In this document: in pieces, positions 1-12,199 of the stretch
Layout of the letters: every line of letters starts with the position of its first letter
Numbering within the stretch: the first letter of the stretch is position 1
Source: Bromus sterilis
Taxonomy: Eukaryota > Streptophyta > Magnoliopsida > Poales > Poaceae
Assembly (NCBI GenBank): GCA_950022295.1
Contig: OX465595.1
Coordinates: 279,445,770-279,509,769 of the forward strand
DNA: 64,000 bases
Direction: 5' to 3'
Program-made: the position numbers and the translations under genes
Notes under the pieces: model-generated
The model's input: only the letters and a program-made list of their open reading frames with translations
The model's database searches: none
What the model was told of the DNA's origin: nothing

Positions 1-708
1 GGGGCCGAGCTCCTCACGCTCGTTGAGGAAGAAGAACCGGGATCGTCCGATCGCGCTAGATCTAACGGCTCAGAAATCCCCATACCTCTTCATTTAAAAG
101 AAGAAAAAGACACACAGCCACCGCATTTCGCATGGGCTCGGCCAACTGGAGAAAACGCCCAAGGGCGAGGGATAACCATGGGCCGGACTGCTGCCGTTTT
201 TTCTTTTTAATTAAATCATCAGCATAGAAATACTTTTAGAAAAATAATAATATCTCAGAAAAATAAGAAATAAATTGTGTGGTGTTTCTAAATTTATGCT
301 ATATTTTTCTGAAAGTTTAGAATATTGTTTAGCTTAAACAAAATTATGGCCTTTTGCTATTAATTTGTTTGCTAGTTTAATTTCCATAATTTTTCTGTTA
401 GTAATATTAATATTTTTAGCACTTGATTAAATTCACATTTGCTCAGTAGAAAATTGTTATGCCTTTAGTTAATAAAAATAAAATAAAGTAAAAAGTTGTT
501 AGTGAATAAAATGGGTTAAAAACATTGCTTTTAGTTAAAGTTGTTTTATTTAATATTGATGTTAATAAATCCACAAAAAATTATCCTAATGCATTGTTAT
601 AAATTTTAACCTTGTGGAGATGTTAAAAAAAGAATATAAATCTTAATAAATATAAAACCTTGAAAAATTGTTTGTCCATTGTTGTTTGCTATGGTTTATG
701 AAAATTGA

Positions 709-1071
709 GTGATGAAATTTTGTGCTTGCTATTGCCCCGTTGTAATGGTGGATTTCTTTCCGCAACGCATAGACGAAGCGCTTGACGTTTCAGGTGAAGA
801 CTCCTCCCTAGCCGAAGAAGTCGTACCAGGAGACACTGCCGACGCAGGCAAGCCATCTTCAAAACTCAACCCCTTTGTCCTACATTTTTTATTTCTTATG
901 TATCATGTTATGTATCATTATTTACTACATCAATTGGGATGGGATGATAGTGGTTGTATTAGGCGGACCATCACATACCCTTTTGCCTACCTATTTGGGA
1001 AAAATGAAACTAGAACCCCGATGATCTCAAAGCTCTATCGAGATCATCATATAGCCATGGTAAATAATTAA
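709..1071 (+). other. 120-codon ORF inside the O LTR, kept in both LTRs
   Basis: An open frame of 120 codons starts MMKFCACYCPVVMVDFF and has a same-length counterpart at 35371-35733 in the 3' LTR. The two differ at about ten residues without gaining a stop. I do not recognise the product. It has no clear domain. It may be a chance frame in a repeat, so it is listed as a conserved frame, not as a gene. Confidence 0.25.
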
Positions 1072-1720
1072 ATGCAACTTAATAGTTGGTTAATCTTGCT
1101 CCACCCTAATGTGATGGCATACATCTAAGAAGATGTGATGGCCAAGATTGTGGTTGTTGGAAACATCGTTGAACATATTCGGAGTCTCGAAGGACTCTCT
1201 ATAAGTGCCGCAAATACCTAGCCTCCCGTGCAACCACATTACCCTGATATGGGACAGGGCTTTACCGGAAGCCCTTGGGTCTAAAATGAGGTACCTCACA
1301 AATCTATAGGGGATACATCCCTTGAATCCGGATTCTGTCCAGAGATTGGGAGAACCAAACCAGGGGACTACGGATCCTCGAGGCCCCGGAAGACATGGTG
1401 AGTCTCTCTACTCCATGGAGACGTTGTTCCCAAGAGGGTCACGGTCTGCCATAGGATGCTGATGGAATAAACTCATTGGGTAGGAGCTCCTATTAGGGTT
1501 AATGGTGAAAGGTTTTGTTCAATTATCCGAAACCCGCATACTGAGGTATGACGATTCGTGGATGACACGACGGATGTATTGAATTGTGTGGGTAAAGTGT
1601 ACAACCTCTGCAGAGTGTAAATCTATTCGAGTATCCGGAGTCCACGGTCATGGACAGCTAGTCAGGCCACACTTCTTGGGGAAATAGATGAGAAATTCTA
1701 GTACTGAGATTATGGTTCAC

Positions 1721-1755
1721 GATGATGATGATGATGATGTTGATGTTGATGTTGA
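1721..1755. repeat. GAT/GTT trinucleotide microsatellite in the O LTR
   Basis: A run of GAT units followed by GATGTT units. The counterpart in the 3' LTR (about 36359-36396) has a different mix of GAT and GTT units, so the array has changed length since the element inserted. Confidence 0.8.
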
Positions 1756-2291
1756 AAGAGATAGGGTTGGACATGATTAACTCAATGCTACTTGTGGGAA
1801 TAAAATTTGCTCAACACTAAAAAAAATTCGACTTAATTAAGATGAGTAGCTAGGTACCCCCTTTGATAAACTCCACCATATGGCTATCCTACTATTTTCC
1901 CTATGCAAAAATATTTTTTCTTTTCTTTAGTTGGTTTGCGAGTACTTTGTATGTACTCATTGCTTTGTCCCTGGTTATTCAATCGGCCAGGCTTGGAGGG
2001 GCAGGTATTTGACGATGATGCTACCGACGATTACTAGGACGTGCTATGCTCTGAACTACCCTATGGATTGTGCCGCTACTACTTTTCCTGGTTTTTCTTA
2101 TTCCGCTGCTATTTGAGCCCGATGAGGCCGTGTAAGACTTTATTTTTGTATGACTTTCTATTCGGTATTGTATGAACATGTGATCTGATGTATCCATTGT
2201 CGAGTTGTGCGTCATGCAAAACTGATCATGGGAGCACGGCAGTATGCACTGCTGGCCGCTTCGTACATGTAGTCCCGGGTGCCCACAGACT

Positions 2292-2303
2292 TGGCATCAG
2301 AGC
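2292..2303 (+). other. Primer binding site of element O
   Basis: TGGCATCAGAGC lies four bases after the LTR end and differs by one base from TGGTATCAGAGC, the common plant LTR-retrotransposon site complementary to the 3' end of initiator tRNA-Met. It fixes the + orientation of O. Confidence 0.85.
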
Positions 2304-2324
2304 CTCTGTTCAGACTGTAGCATC

Positions 2325-4654
2325 TGAAAGGACGTGCATGTCGCCTAGAGGGGGGTGAATAGGCGCTTAAAATAATTACGGTTTCGGCTTGAACAAATGC
2401 GGAATAAAACTTAACGTTTAATTTTCCAAGAAAGAAACCTAAATAAGCTAGGCTCAACTATGTGCACCAACAACTTATACTAAGCAAGATAAACAACTAT
2501 GTGATAGCAAGATATATAACAAGAACACTAAGGCTATCACAAAGTAGGTGCACAAGTAAATAGGTTGACTAGAAGAACAACCTATGGGACAAGCAATGCA
2601 CAATAATATGAGCAAGCACAAGATAAACAATGTAATAATCTTGCTCAAAGTAAGGGTAGAGATAACCGCAAGTGGAGCCGATGGAGACAATGATTTTTTA
2701 CCGAAGTTCCTTCTCTTGCGAGAAGTACGTCTCCGTTTGGAGAGGGTGAGGAGCACAATTCTCACACGAAGCCAACGAGGGCCACCCTATTTCTCCTCAC
2801 GCTCTTACCAATGCAAGATGCCGTGATTCCACTATTAGGACACTTGAGGGCGGTCACCGAACCCGTACAAATGCTCAGGGCTATCTCCACAACCGAATTG
2901 GAGGCTCCCGTAGCATCCCGAAGCTTTCCACCACAATGATTGAGCTCCGCAACCACAAGCCTCTAGGTGCCAACGCACCCACGAGGTAGAAGCTCTAGAG
3001 TGCCAATGCACTCAAGAGTAGTGATCTTCTCAACTTCACTTACTACAACGAATCCTCGAAGAGAACTCAAACCGATGCACCAAATGCAATGGCAAGATCA
3101 CACGAAGTGCTCAAGTCCTCCACTCTCAAATCCCACCAAAGCAACAAAAGCTATGGAGGAGTATGAGAGGAAGAACAAGGAGAACACGGAGAACTCCAAG
3201 ATCTAGATCCACAAGGTTCCCCTCACTTAGAGGAGAGATGGCTTGGTGGAGAATGTGGATCTAGACCTCCTCTCACTTTTCCCTCAAAAAGGAGCAAGAA
3301 TCATAGGAGGGGAAGAGAGTAAGCAAGCTCAAAGATGTCAACAATGGGGGGGAAGAACTTGCACAAAACCGGTGGGGACAAAGGAAGAAGAAGACCCCCT
3401 TTTATAGTCCCCCACGAATCCAGCCGTTGGAATCCGTTGGCAGCCCACCAACCACAATACTACCGCTCGGAGAGCGGTACTACCGTGGTGCGGTACTACC
3501 GCACCGGGAGCGGTACTACCGCCCCACGGTACAACCGAAGCCCAGTGTCGTGCCCACTACCGCAGAGTCCAGTGGACTTACGGTAGTGAGTGCGGTACTT
3601 GCCCATGGTACTACCATGGCACGGTACTACCCCACAGGGAGCGGTACTACCGCCCCACGGTACTACCGGGGGACAGTACCGTGCCCACTACCGCAGAGTC
3701 CAGTGGACTTACGGTAGTGAGCGAGGCACTCACCCACGGTACTACCGCCCTGACAAAACCAGGGAGCCCATGCCACACAACAGATGAACTCCAAATGAAA
3801 CATGCAAACCCTGAACTGCCACAACTTCTGCAAATGAACTCCGATTAAGGAAAACTCAAGCTTGATGTAAAGCTAACGAACAGAGCTGCCTAATCGCGCC
3901 TGGAAATATTTAGAAGTGGCAGGGGAGAAATGTCAAACAAATAGAGGAGTGAAACCTCTAACCGAGATGACCCGACAAATCTCTCACATCGAAAAACATA
4001 AGAGAAGACGCATATGAAATCCATTTTTGATTAACAAGAGCTTGTCATGAAGAAGACCACAAGCTCCAAAAACCCACAAAGAGAAAATCCAAAAAAGAAC
4101 CAATAAAGATGATGCCAAGGATGAAAAAGGTTTGAGCTCTCCACAAACTACTCGGCCTAGCCTATAACACGGTCTCCTAATTACTACCAAGAGACCGGTA
4201 AACTAGACACCTATCTAGTCAAACCTTTGTCTTGCGCATAATCCACTTGAGCTTGATGATGACGATCATGCCCGCCTCAAGTTGGAACATCTTCCTTGAT
4301 TCCGCCGGCTCGATGAAGACTTGTAGATAGCTCCCCCATACTCCATTATGGGTGAGCCTCTTTTAGGAACATCTTCACACGACCATTATCACCAAATGGT
4401 CGGCAAACTCCAAGCATACGATATCTTCGTGATGCTCCTCTTGACCTTGCACACATCAACTTGACCAATCTTTGGATAGCTCCATGAAGAACACCTTGGT
4501 CAACACGAAATCTTCATCCTACAACCTTGAAGCCACCATATGATCTTCAAGCGTTGCCTATGGACAAACCTTAAAGTATAACTGAAGGAAACCATTAGTC
4601 CATAAAGATTGTCATCAATTACCAAAACCAAACATAAGGGCACATGCCCTTTCA
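2325..4654. mobile_element. 2.3-kb insertion D in the leader of O
   Basis: The insertion is flanked by the direct repeat GCATC (2320-2324 and 4655-4659). It begins TGAAAGG and ends CCTTTCA, so the termini are inverted, and the outer 20 or so bases on each side remain partly complementary (GGACGTGCATGTC against GGGCACATGCCC). The 5-bp target repeat and TG...CA ends fit a solo LTR. The inverted termini would also fit a DNA element. No transposase or polyprotein is visible. The inside holds a palindrome-rich block at about 3460-3760 and is otherwise non-coding. The small frames in it are not convincing. Confidence 0.7.
3460..3760. repeat. GCGGTACTACCGC palindrome cluster with a partial tandem duplication
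   Basis: The block contains many copies of GGTACTACCGC and its inverse GCGGTAGTACC, each able to pair with the others. A segment ending in CAGAGTCCAGTGGACTTACG occurs twice, near 3560-3590 and 3690-3716, so part of the block is tandemly duplicated. Overlapping open frames here are by-products of the repeats. Confidence 0.75.
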
Positions 4655-4932
4655 GCATCCTAGTTAGCATGGATGTTAGTTAGAAATATTTTGGTAAAAA
4701 ATGATCTCTTATACCTCTTACCCCTTTCAAAATGTTTTAAATCAAGCGAGACCGAAGATTAAGAGGGAATGGTGTCCCGAAACAGATGAGAACTAGTGGA
4801 TTCTTTTGGTTTAGTGTTCCCTACCCGAATTCGTGGTCTTATGCTTGCTTGATTTGTGTTGTTTAGTGACCCTACCCCCACTTAGGATGAAACTAATCAG
4901 TGCACTTTTATCTTACGCGACACCACTTCAGG
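4655..4932 (+). other. Leader of element O before gag
   Basis: Untranslated leader between insertion D and the gag start. It starts with the second copy of the GCATC target repeat. No motif beyond that was recognised. Confidence 0.6.
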
Positions 4933-5888
4933 ATGTCGAGGCACACCCGAGCTCACCCAAGTGGATACGGTGATGCGCCACCACCACCACCTGACCCAAA
5001 CATGGTACAACTTTTGCGCTTGTTACTGGAGGAGCGACAAGCTGCCCATAGAAGAGCACCAAGCTGCCCGAGAGGAGTGCCAAGCTAATCTCGCAGCCCT
5101 CCAGCAATTGGTACAAGCTGCCACCAAGGAAGACGGAATGAGGAGCCCAGATCCAAGCTCCGAGGCTTCCAGAAAACCAATCCGCCAGTGTTCTCCCAGT
5201 CAAAGGAGCCCCTCGATGGTGCAGATTGGCTCAGCACCATCGAGAATGACTTGGCAGTGGCAGGAGTTGGAGATGATGAGAAAGTGCTCTATGCCACTCA
5301 CTACCTCGCCGGAACCACAAGGAGCTAGTGGGAAGGAGTACGTTCCCGTTTGGCTGAAGGGAAAGTGCTTAACTAGGAGAAGTTCAAGGAGAAGTTTGAA
5401 AAGGCGCACATTCCCTTTGCTTTGATTCGGAGGAAGAAAGATGAGTTCCGCCACCTCAAGCAAGGAGGCACGACTGTGATCGCCTATCTCAACAGGTTCA
5501 CTGAGCTATCGAGGTATGCCCCCGAGGAGGTGGACACTGAAGAGAAGAGGAAGGATCACTTCCTCGATGGCCTTGATGATAAGATGCAGTGTTTGCTCGT
5601 CGCCATGCAGTTTCTAGACATGGAAGCTTTGGCCAATGCCTCCATCTTGATGGAAGACAAGAGAATCGCAACCGTCGTATGATGCATCAAGGAGGATCCA
5701 GAAACCCCAGACTCCGCCCAACCCAGCCGCCAAGACCAGCACCGCAGCCGCAGAGGAGTCATTACCAAGTGTCGCGTCCTAGCTTACCTGCACTTCCTGC
5801 TAGAGTCCTAAGGCCAACAGGAGGATCTCCGGGAAACCCCATAAATCATCCTAACTTGGCAGATATGCCATGCTTTGAGTGCGGACAG
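4933..5888 (+). pseudogene. gag of element O, first part, broken
   Basis: Gag-type capsid sequence of a chromovirus-like gypsy element. The chosen ATG (4933) begins MSRHTRAHPSGYGD followed by a proline run. Downstream frames hold the capsid region typical of plant gypsy gag (FRHLKQGGTTVIAYLNRF, RYAPEEVDTEEKRKDHFLDG). The reading frame is broken by several frameshifts and stops between about 5080 and 5700. The CCHC zinc knuckle is cut after CFECGQ by element A at 5889 and resumes at 9560 with KGHFANN. In a working element this protein would package the RNA. This copy cannot make it. Confidence 0.85.
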
Positions 5889-8800
5889 TAATACGGTGAG
5901 GATCTCTCACTCCTCGTTGGTTACCCCAAGTGGAAGGTGAGATGTAGCGTAGCAGCAAATTTCCCCTATGTAGAGGATAGGGTTTGTCTCCCGTAGGACT
6001 CGCAGAGACACAAGAAGGTGGTAAAGTGAACAATGGCGCCGTTCACAACCGAGGGTTGCTAACTTCACCTAGACCTGCACACAGATACAAATAACTTTGC
6101 TCCCAACGAGTACAGAGGAGTTATCAATTCCTCCGGCCTTGCTGTTTACAAAGGATTAACGCAAAAGATAATGATAGTGAGAGCAACTGAAAAGTAAACT
6201 AAGGATGTAAACAGTGATATGAAGATGGACTGGAGTCCCGTGATTTTCACTAGTGATGTCTCTCTCCCAAAAGACGATAAAAGTGCTAGCGAGGTAAACA
6301 ATTCACAGTTGGGCAATTGACAGGATTATGAAGGCACCGCAATGCTAACTATGCTGCAAAGAAAGGACGGGCTCAAAAGCAATGGGCAGTACGCCAAGGT
6401 AAGTAGACCAAAATCCATCTACATCTACTACGAATCATCCACCTTGAGATATCTATCCAGAACATCTCGCTGGTATTAAGTTGCGAATCCCACCCAAAGT
6501 GTAAATCCAAAGCAACAGACAACTGCATTAAAAGAACTTTGCGTAAAGTAAACAATCCTTGCATCCGCGGATACTAGCACCGTTGTTTTATCCCTGGTGG
6601 CAACAGCACATCCCCTAGTCTCATGTTTCTGTCACTCAAGCTAGACATCAAGGGGCTGAACCCACAATCAAGCATAACGCTCCCTCTTGGAGTCGCAACA
6701 AATGACTTGGCCAAAGTAAAATACGACAACGGAGAACATGCAAGAATTTACTCAAGAACAAAATATAAAAGAGAAGAACCAAATATATTACTCATCTCAA
6801 TATGAACATAGTCTCATAATCCATCAGATCCCAACAAACTCAGCATAGCAACGGCAGAAAATTACAAAGGTGCCTCGATCATGTGAGGCAGCTCACGAGG
6901 TCTCGAAAGTGGAGGCACAAAGAGGGGAGAGATAGATCACATAGCTACTGGTCACAGACCCATGGTCCAAGGGAAACTACTCACAGTACATACGGCAGGC
7001 GTGCATGGCTATGGATGGTCTCCCGGAGGCGATAGCTTCTCCCGGCAGGGTGCCGGAGCAGCTTCTTGTCAGAACCCTCTGTTAGAGGTGGAACCGGAGC
7101 AGGAGGCTTCCCCTTCGTTGAAGACCCCGAACCCAAACCTCGTCAGCAAGGCAAGCAAACCCCCATTGATTATGTCGATAAAATCCCACTTCCCTCTCAT
7201 GTCTCGCTTATGCATTGTATAGGATGATCACCATGATAACGATTCTATCGCATAGATGAACCCATTCCTTTGCATGACCTATCATTTGTCACAGTAGTAG
7301 GCAAAACCAGAATCCTAGCAAATGTAGGAGTTGATTGATATCATGTGTCCCCTGCAATTGTTACTGCTTATTGCATGCTTAAAGTGATACCATGATGTTA
7401 CTGTTATGTGAGTCGGGATGGTAGTGATCATGAGGATGATGGTAGAAAAGTGTTGGTGAATCGACCCTAATACAAGGTGAACGATGAGAGGCTGTGTAGG
7501 AGTACACGGTGGGTTGTCTCGTTGAACACCGCCCTAAGTCCGAGTTCTTGTGTGGTGATCCAAGATGAAGAGTACAACCACACATTGGGCTCACTGACCC
7601 CTCTCAGCTTATTAACTCATCCCTTTCGATGTCCAGATGTCGCAATAGTTCGGAGTTCTGGTAGGTCTGTGGCCTGGATGCTAAGTGAGAGAACGGCTCA
7701 CCCGAGACCGGCTTATGCACCACGCACACATCACTTGGGTCCACTTCGGTAAACCGGCCGGGTTCACGATAGTGGTAGCCAACCCAAGTAGGCGGCTTTC
7801 TCGGACTAGATCGGCTATGAGGTAACAGTTGTGGTGAGCATCCTCGCTGGCACCCCTTGAATGGTGTCGAGATCAAAGGCGGTAAATGATGATCATGTGT
7901 GTGTAGCGGTACACCCCTGCAGGGTTAACAAAACTATTCGAATAGCCGCGTCCGCGGTTATGGACTGCTTGGAAAGCTTAGCTTGATTATTAGATAACTT
8001 GAACCGGATACTTCTAAAACACACCAAGATAAGTGTGAGTGCTATGGCGTGCTTTCTCGTGGGGAAGTCGAGGAAGGCACCATTGTGGTGTAATTGGTTG
8101 GAGAAAGTAGTGGACTCGTGTACGCTTCTTACCTCAAAGTCTGGTACTCGTAGTTCAGGACTAGCCAAGTCAAAGCTAGCATTTTTGCAAGTGAAACCCC
8201 ACCTCCCTTTACCTTGATACATGTGCATGAGTAGTATAGCTCCTATGTAAGTCTTGCGGAGTACGACTTTGTACTCGCGTTTGCTTAATCTATGTTTTAG
8301 ATGAACCCACTGACCCCGAAGGTGGCTTATTCATCGAGCTGGACGACTGAAGATCAAGCTAGTCTAGTCCCAGTCAGACGACTGGTTCCCTCGTGGAGGG
8401 CTTGTGTTTAAATAAGGCTTCTTAAGCCATTTGTGAAACTTGTCTGTACTCAGACATAATTTTCTTCCGCTTGTGTTGTAATGTTGGATCACATGTTTGT
8501 GATCTCTGTGTGCACTCTATAAGAGTTATCAATAAAATTGTATACTTTGTAGAGAATTGCAATGATACCTACTGTTCATATAAGACATGTGTGTTGCGTG
8601 TATGTTTATAACATGCATGTCTTTGTATGGGTTTTCGAGACATTAGTTGTGATCTGGCTGGCGGTCTTTCATACACCAAGTGGCCCTTAGATGTGCGCAG
8701 CTTGGGGCATCGCGATGCGATTGTTCGAGACTCTGTCTCGTGCACACTTTGTGGTATGATCGAGCCCGCCCTAGACCCCGACTAAGTGATCGGGCTGGAG

Positions 8801-9554
8801 TAAGTTTATGTAAGAGTTATGAGATAGTCGATAGTATGGTTGAGGCGACTTGTCTTTGAATATGGGAGTTCACCACCCATATCATTTGACTTGTGTGCGG
8901 ACGATGATGACCCATCTCAGTTGATCATCCGGCCTGGATGGGATGCCCCTCACGTACGATGCTCTCCGAGAACGTTCTGTGCTTGGCCTTGTCTGCTTAG
9001 ACAAGTGGGTACGGTTCTCGGCTCTCCATATGACTATGTCTTAGCTGGACTTGCATACGCTTACCCCGGGTCCCGGCACTTCTCCAGGCAGCCCCGATCT
9101 TAAAACGGCGGTGGCGGCGGTACAGAGGCGAGATCATGAAAGAGGAGTCCCGTCTTAGGGGTTTCCAACACGGGGGGTAAATATAGGCGAAGGGGGTGTC
9201 GAGGGGACCCACCAGGCAGCCAGGAGGACTCCTGGCGCGGCCTAGGGTGGGGCCGCGCCGGGGACCCTCCTGGCCTCCTAGTGGTGTCCCCCTCCGCTCC
9301 TTTGGTGTTTCCGGAAGCTTCCGTGTCACTGATTTTTTTATCTGATATTTCCGGATTTTTTGGAGCACTTTTAATGGTCGGAAAACCTGAAATACAAAAA
9401 CAGCAGAAAACAACAACTGGCAGCTGGGTGCACTGGGTTAATAGATTAGTCCAAATATGCTCAAAAGAGTATGAAAATTCAAGCAAATCATGGCAAAGTC
9501 ACACAAAACATGCATGGAGCAAGCAAAAATTATAGATACGTTTGGGACGTATCA
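5889..9554. mobile_element. Element A: LTR-like insertion in O gag, itself split by C
   Basis: GACAG stands on both sides (5884-5888 and 9555-9559). The element begins TAATACGG, one change from TGATACG, and ends CGTATCA, so its termini are inverted. Without the inner solo LTR it is about 1.65 kb and encodes no polyprotein, which fits a solo LTR. It is interrupted at 7067 by C. Its right end (9079-9554) reappears at 19728-20203 as part of the large direct repeat. Confidence 0.75.
7067..9078 (+). repeat. Solo LTR of element C (first copy)
   Basis: Starts TGTCAGAACCC, ends CCCGGCA, and is flanked by CTTCT on both sides (7062-7066, 9079-9083). It is 2,012 bp and nearly identical to the 3' LTR of C at 17768-19727. 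It has about 52 bp near 8270 that the other copy lacks. With no internal region attached and intact target repeats, it is the product of recombination between two LTRs. Confidence 0.88.
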
Positions 9555-11661
9555 GACAGAAGGGCCATTTTGCAAACAATTTCCCCAAGGAGAAGAACCC
9601 CATGACGTGTCCCGATGCACCAGCCCTAGGTCGAGGAGCCTCACAACGTTCGGCAAACGTCTCCAAGGGACGATTGAATCACGTGGATGCGGAAGAAGCT
9701 CAAGAAGCCCCTGATGTTGTGCTGGGAACATTCCTTGTGAACTTAGTACCGGCAAGAGTATTGTTTGATTCGGGTGCATCACATTCTTTCGTCACGGAAA
9801 TTTTTGTGCATAGAAGCGGGATAAAACCAAGCCGAATGGACAAAGCCATGATAGTACAAATACCTGGGTCCAAGACGAAGGCAGTGTTATCTTGCCCAAA
9901 GGTTCCTGTAATAATTGAAGGAGTAGAGTTTTCAGCCAACCTCATTGTGTTGGGAGCCCAAGGATTGGAAGTGATACTCGGGATGGATTGGATGTCCAAG
10001 TATCATGGACGCATAGACTGCACCAAGAAGTCAGTCGACTTAACCAATGATGAAGGAGTTCGGGTGGAATATGTTGCCAAGCCAGAAGAGCTCCAAGCCT
10101 TTTTCCACCAGAGTATTTCGGGACCATCACTGGAGCAAGTGCACATAGTTTGTGAGTTACCAGATGTCTTTCCGGAGGAGTTACCCGGTATGCCGCCTGA
10201 TCGGGATATTGAGTTCATTATTGAGTTAGTACCTGGTACAACCCCAATTGCACAGAGACCCTACCGGATGAATGCTGAAGAGATAGTAGAGTTGAAGAAG
10301 CAGTTGAATAACATGCTCTAGAAGGGACTTATTCGACCCAGTGCCTCACCCTGGGGTTCGTCAGTCCTCTTAGTGGACAAGCGGGATGGTACCATACACA
10401 TGTGTGTGGACTACCGTAAGATGAATTAAGTGACCGTCAAGAACAAGTATCCACTCCCTAAGATCGAGGATCTGTTCGACCAGTTGAACGGAGCTCGAGT
10501 CTTCTCCAAGATCGATCTGAGGACCGGATATCATCAGCTGAAGGTCCGCGAGTCAGACATCCCCAAGACAGCCTTCACAAACCGATATGGTATGTTCGAG
10601 TACACTGTGATGTCCTTCAGACTTACCAATGCACCGGCCTATTTCATGAACCTCATGAACAAGATCTTCATGAAGTACCTTGACAAGTTTGTGGTGGTGT
10701 TCATTGATGACATCCTGATTTACTCCAAGACGGAAGAAGAGCATGCCGAACATCTGCGCTTAGTCCTTGAAACTTTGCGAGAGCACCAGCTGTACGCCAA
10801 GTTCAGCAAGTGTGAATTCTGGCTTAATGAAGTTGGATTTTTGGGACACGTATTGTCGAAGGGAGGAATATCAGTCGACCCAGCCAAGATTCGGTCCATC
10901 ATGGACTGGAAAGCCCCGACCAACCATACCGAAGTTAGAGGATTCCTTGGACTAGCGGGGTATTACCGCAAGTTCGTGGAAGGATTTTCCAGCATTGCCC
11001 GTCCTATGACTCAACTTCTGAATAAGGACCAGAGGTTTGTGTGGTCAGAGAAGTGTGAAGCCAGTTTCGAGGAGCTGAAGAGGAGATTGGTGTCTGCTCC
11101 AGTTTTGACGATGCCTGACTTGACCAAGAGCTTCGATGTGTATTGTGACGCATCGAAGATTGGATTGGGTTGTGTCCTGATGCAAGTAGGCAAGGTGATC
11201 GAGTACCTATCAGGGCAGTTGAAGCCGCATGAGTTGAACTACCCACCCATGACTTGGATCTAGCCGCTGTTGTGCTTGCTCTCAAGAGGTGGAGACATTA
11301 CCTGATGGGTCACCGTTGGGACATATACATAGACCATAAGAGCCTGAAGTACATATTCTCTCAAAAGGAGTTGAACATGAGGCAGAGGAGATGGATTGAG
11401 TTGTTCAAGGACTATTTCCTAGAGATCCACTACCAACCTGGCAAGGCCAACGTGGTAGTCGACGCCCTCAGCCGCAAGCCCCAGACACTTAATGCAATGA
11501 TCAGAGAGACGTAGCCAGCTCTTCACGAGGAGTTCGATAAGCTGGGTTTGGAACTTGTTACACCCGGTTTTATTGCTCACCTCGAGCTAACTCCGACTCT
11601 GTTTGATCAGATCAAGGAGGCACAGAAGGGACATGACAGTATCGAGGGAATCAAGAAGAAG
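9555..11661 (+). pseudogene. O pol, first copy: protease, RT, RNase H (broken)
   Basis: Resumes the gag zinc knuckle, then encodes a retropepsin with the catalytic motif DSGASHSF near 9767 and a reverse transcriptase with FIDDILIYS near 10700. A tether/RNase H region follows (FDVYCDASKIGLGCVL, IYIDHKSLKYIF). The product would mature the polyprotein and copy RNA to DNA. Stops interrupt it at 10319-10321 and 10427-10429. A frameshift near 11235 and a stop at 11512-11514 also break it. It is cut at 11661, early in the linker before integrase, where C sequence begins without a target repeat. Confidence 0.88.
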
Positions 11662-11682
11662 TACCCCGGGTCCCGACAGACT

Positions 11683-11694
11683 TGTTATCAGAGT
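11683..11694 (+). other. Primer binding site of element C, degenerate
   Basis: TGTTATCAGAGT, four bases after the LTR remnant, differs at two positions from the initiator-tRNA-Met site TGGTATCAGAGC. It marks where the internal region begins. Confidence 0.65.
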
Positions 11695-12199
11695 AGGACT
11701 TACTGTAGGACTAGTAGCCTTGGCCGAAGTCGAGTCTAGCTTTCTATAGTTATATAGTTACTCTAGGTATATAAGGGAACAACGTAAGGCTTTTTTTTCT
11801 CCTTACCCCCTTTCTTTCTGAGTTCTGAGTCACCCTCATCTTATTCTACGGGAAGATAGGACTAGGCTCTCCTCTGTCTGATTAGTACATCTCGTTGTTT
11901 GCTTCCTTATATCCGTAGGAAAGTTGTGTCCAGTTTTCCTAGCATTGTTGTAATGCTGATTTCTTACATCGTACTCCCTCCGATCCATAATAAGTGTCGC
12001 ACATTTTGTACTAAGCTAGTACAAACTTTGTACTAGATGAGCGACACTTATTATGGATCGGAGGGAGTATTATGTAAGTGCTGTTTTTCATGATTGGAAG
12101 AAATTGTCATTTCTTACAATTACAGCCGTTATGCTGTCCGAGTCATTCCAGGTTTATCTCATAATCTGATGCATTTGCAAACTCCTTCTTCTGTTTCAG
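11695..12199 (+). other. Leader of element C
   Basis: About 500 bp of non-coding leader. It includes a T/C-rich stretch near 11791-11818 and the Stowaway MITE at 11974-12067. No other feature was recognised. Confidence 0.55.
11974..12067. mobile_element. Stowaway-type MITE (94 bp)
   Basis: It begins CTCCCTCCGATCCATAATAA and ends with the near-exact reverse complement, with TA on both sides (11972-11973 and 12068-12069). The terminus and TA target are diagnostic for Stowaway, the non-autonomous relatives of Tc1/mariner elements common in grasses. It is non-coding and forms a long hairpin. Confidence 0.93.

Larger units (their letters stand above)
1..2287 (+). repeat. 5' LTR (right part) of host gypsy element O
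   Basis: This stretch matches about 34663-36930 along its length, differing by a few percent by eye plus small indels. It ends in CCCACA at 2287 and is followed four bases on by a tRNA-iMet-type primer binding site, so it is the end of a 5' LTR. The left part of the LTR, about 1.5 kb by comparison with the 3' copy, lies outside the window. It lacks protein similarity that I recognise. It carries a GAT/GTT microsatellite near 1721 and an AT-rich segment at about 200-690. Confidence 0.85.
7067..11661 (+). repeat. First copy of a 4.5-kb direct repeat (C LTR + A end + O pol)
   Basis: The order C LTR, A right end and O pol matches 17768-22309 in the same order and orientation. By eye I count roughly 15-20 base changes in the 2.1 kb of pol. 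The two in-frame stops and the frameshift in O pol are shared by both copies, so those defects are older than the duplication. Confidence 0.88.

Noticed and set aside
3335..3787. Three overlapping frames with a repeated PLPQSPVDLR end
   Set aside because: They arise from a tandem and palindromic repeat inside insertion D and do not resemble a protein family.
8997..9486. Minus-strand frames of 128-139 codons, repeated at 19646-20135
   Set aside because: They span the border between the C LTR and A, so they cannot be an original gene. The repeat copy simply follows the duplication.
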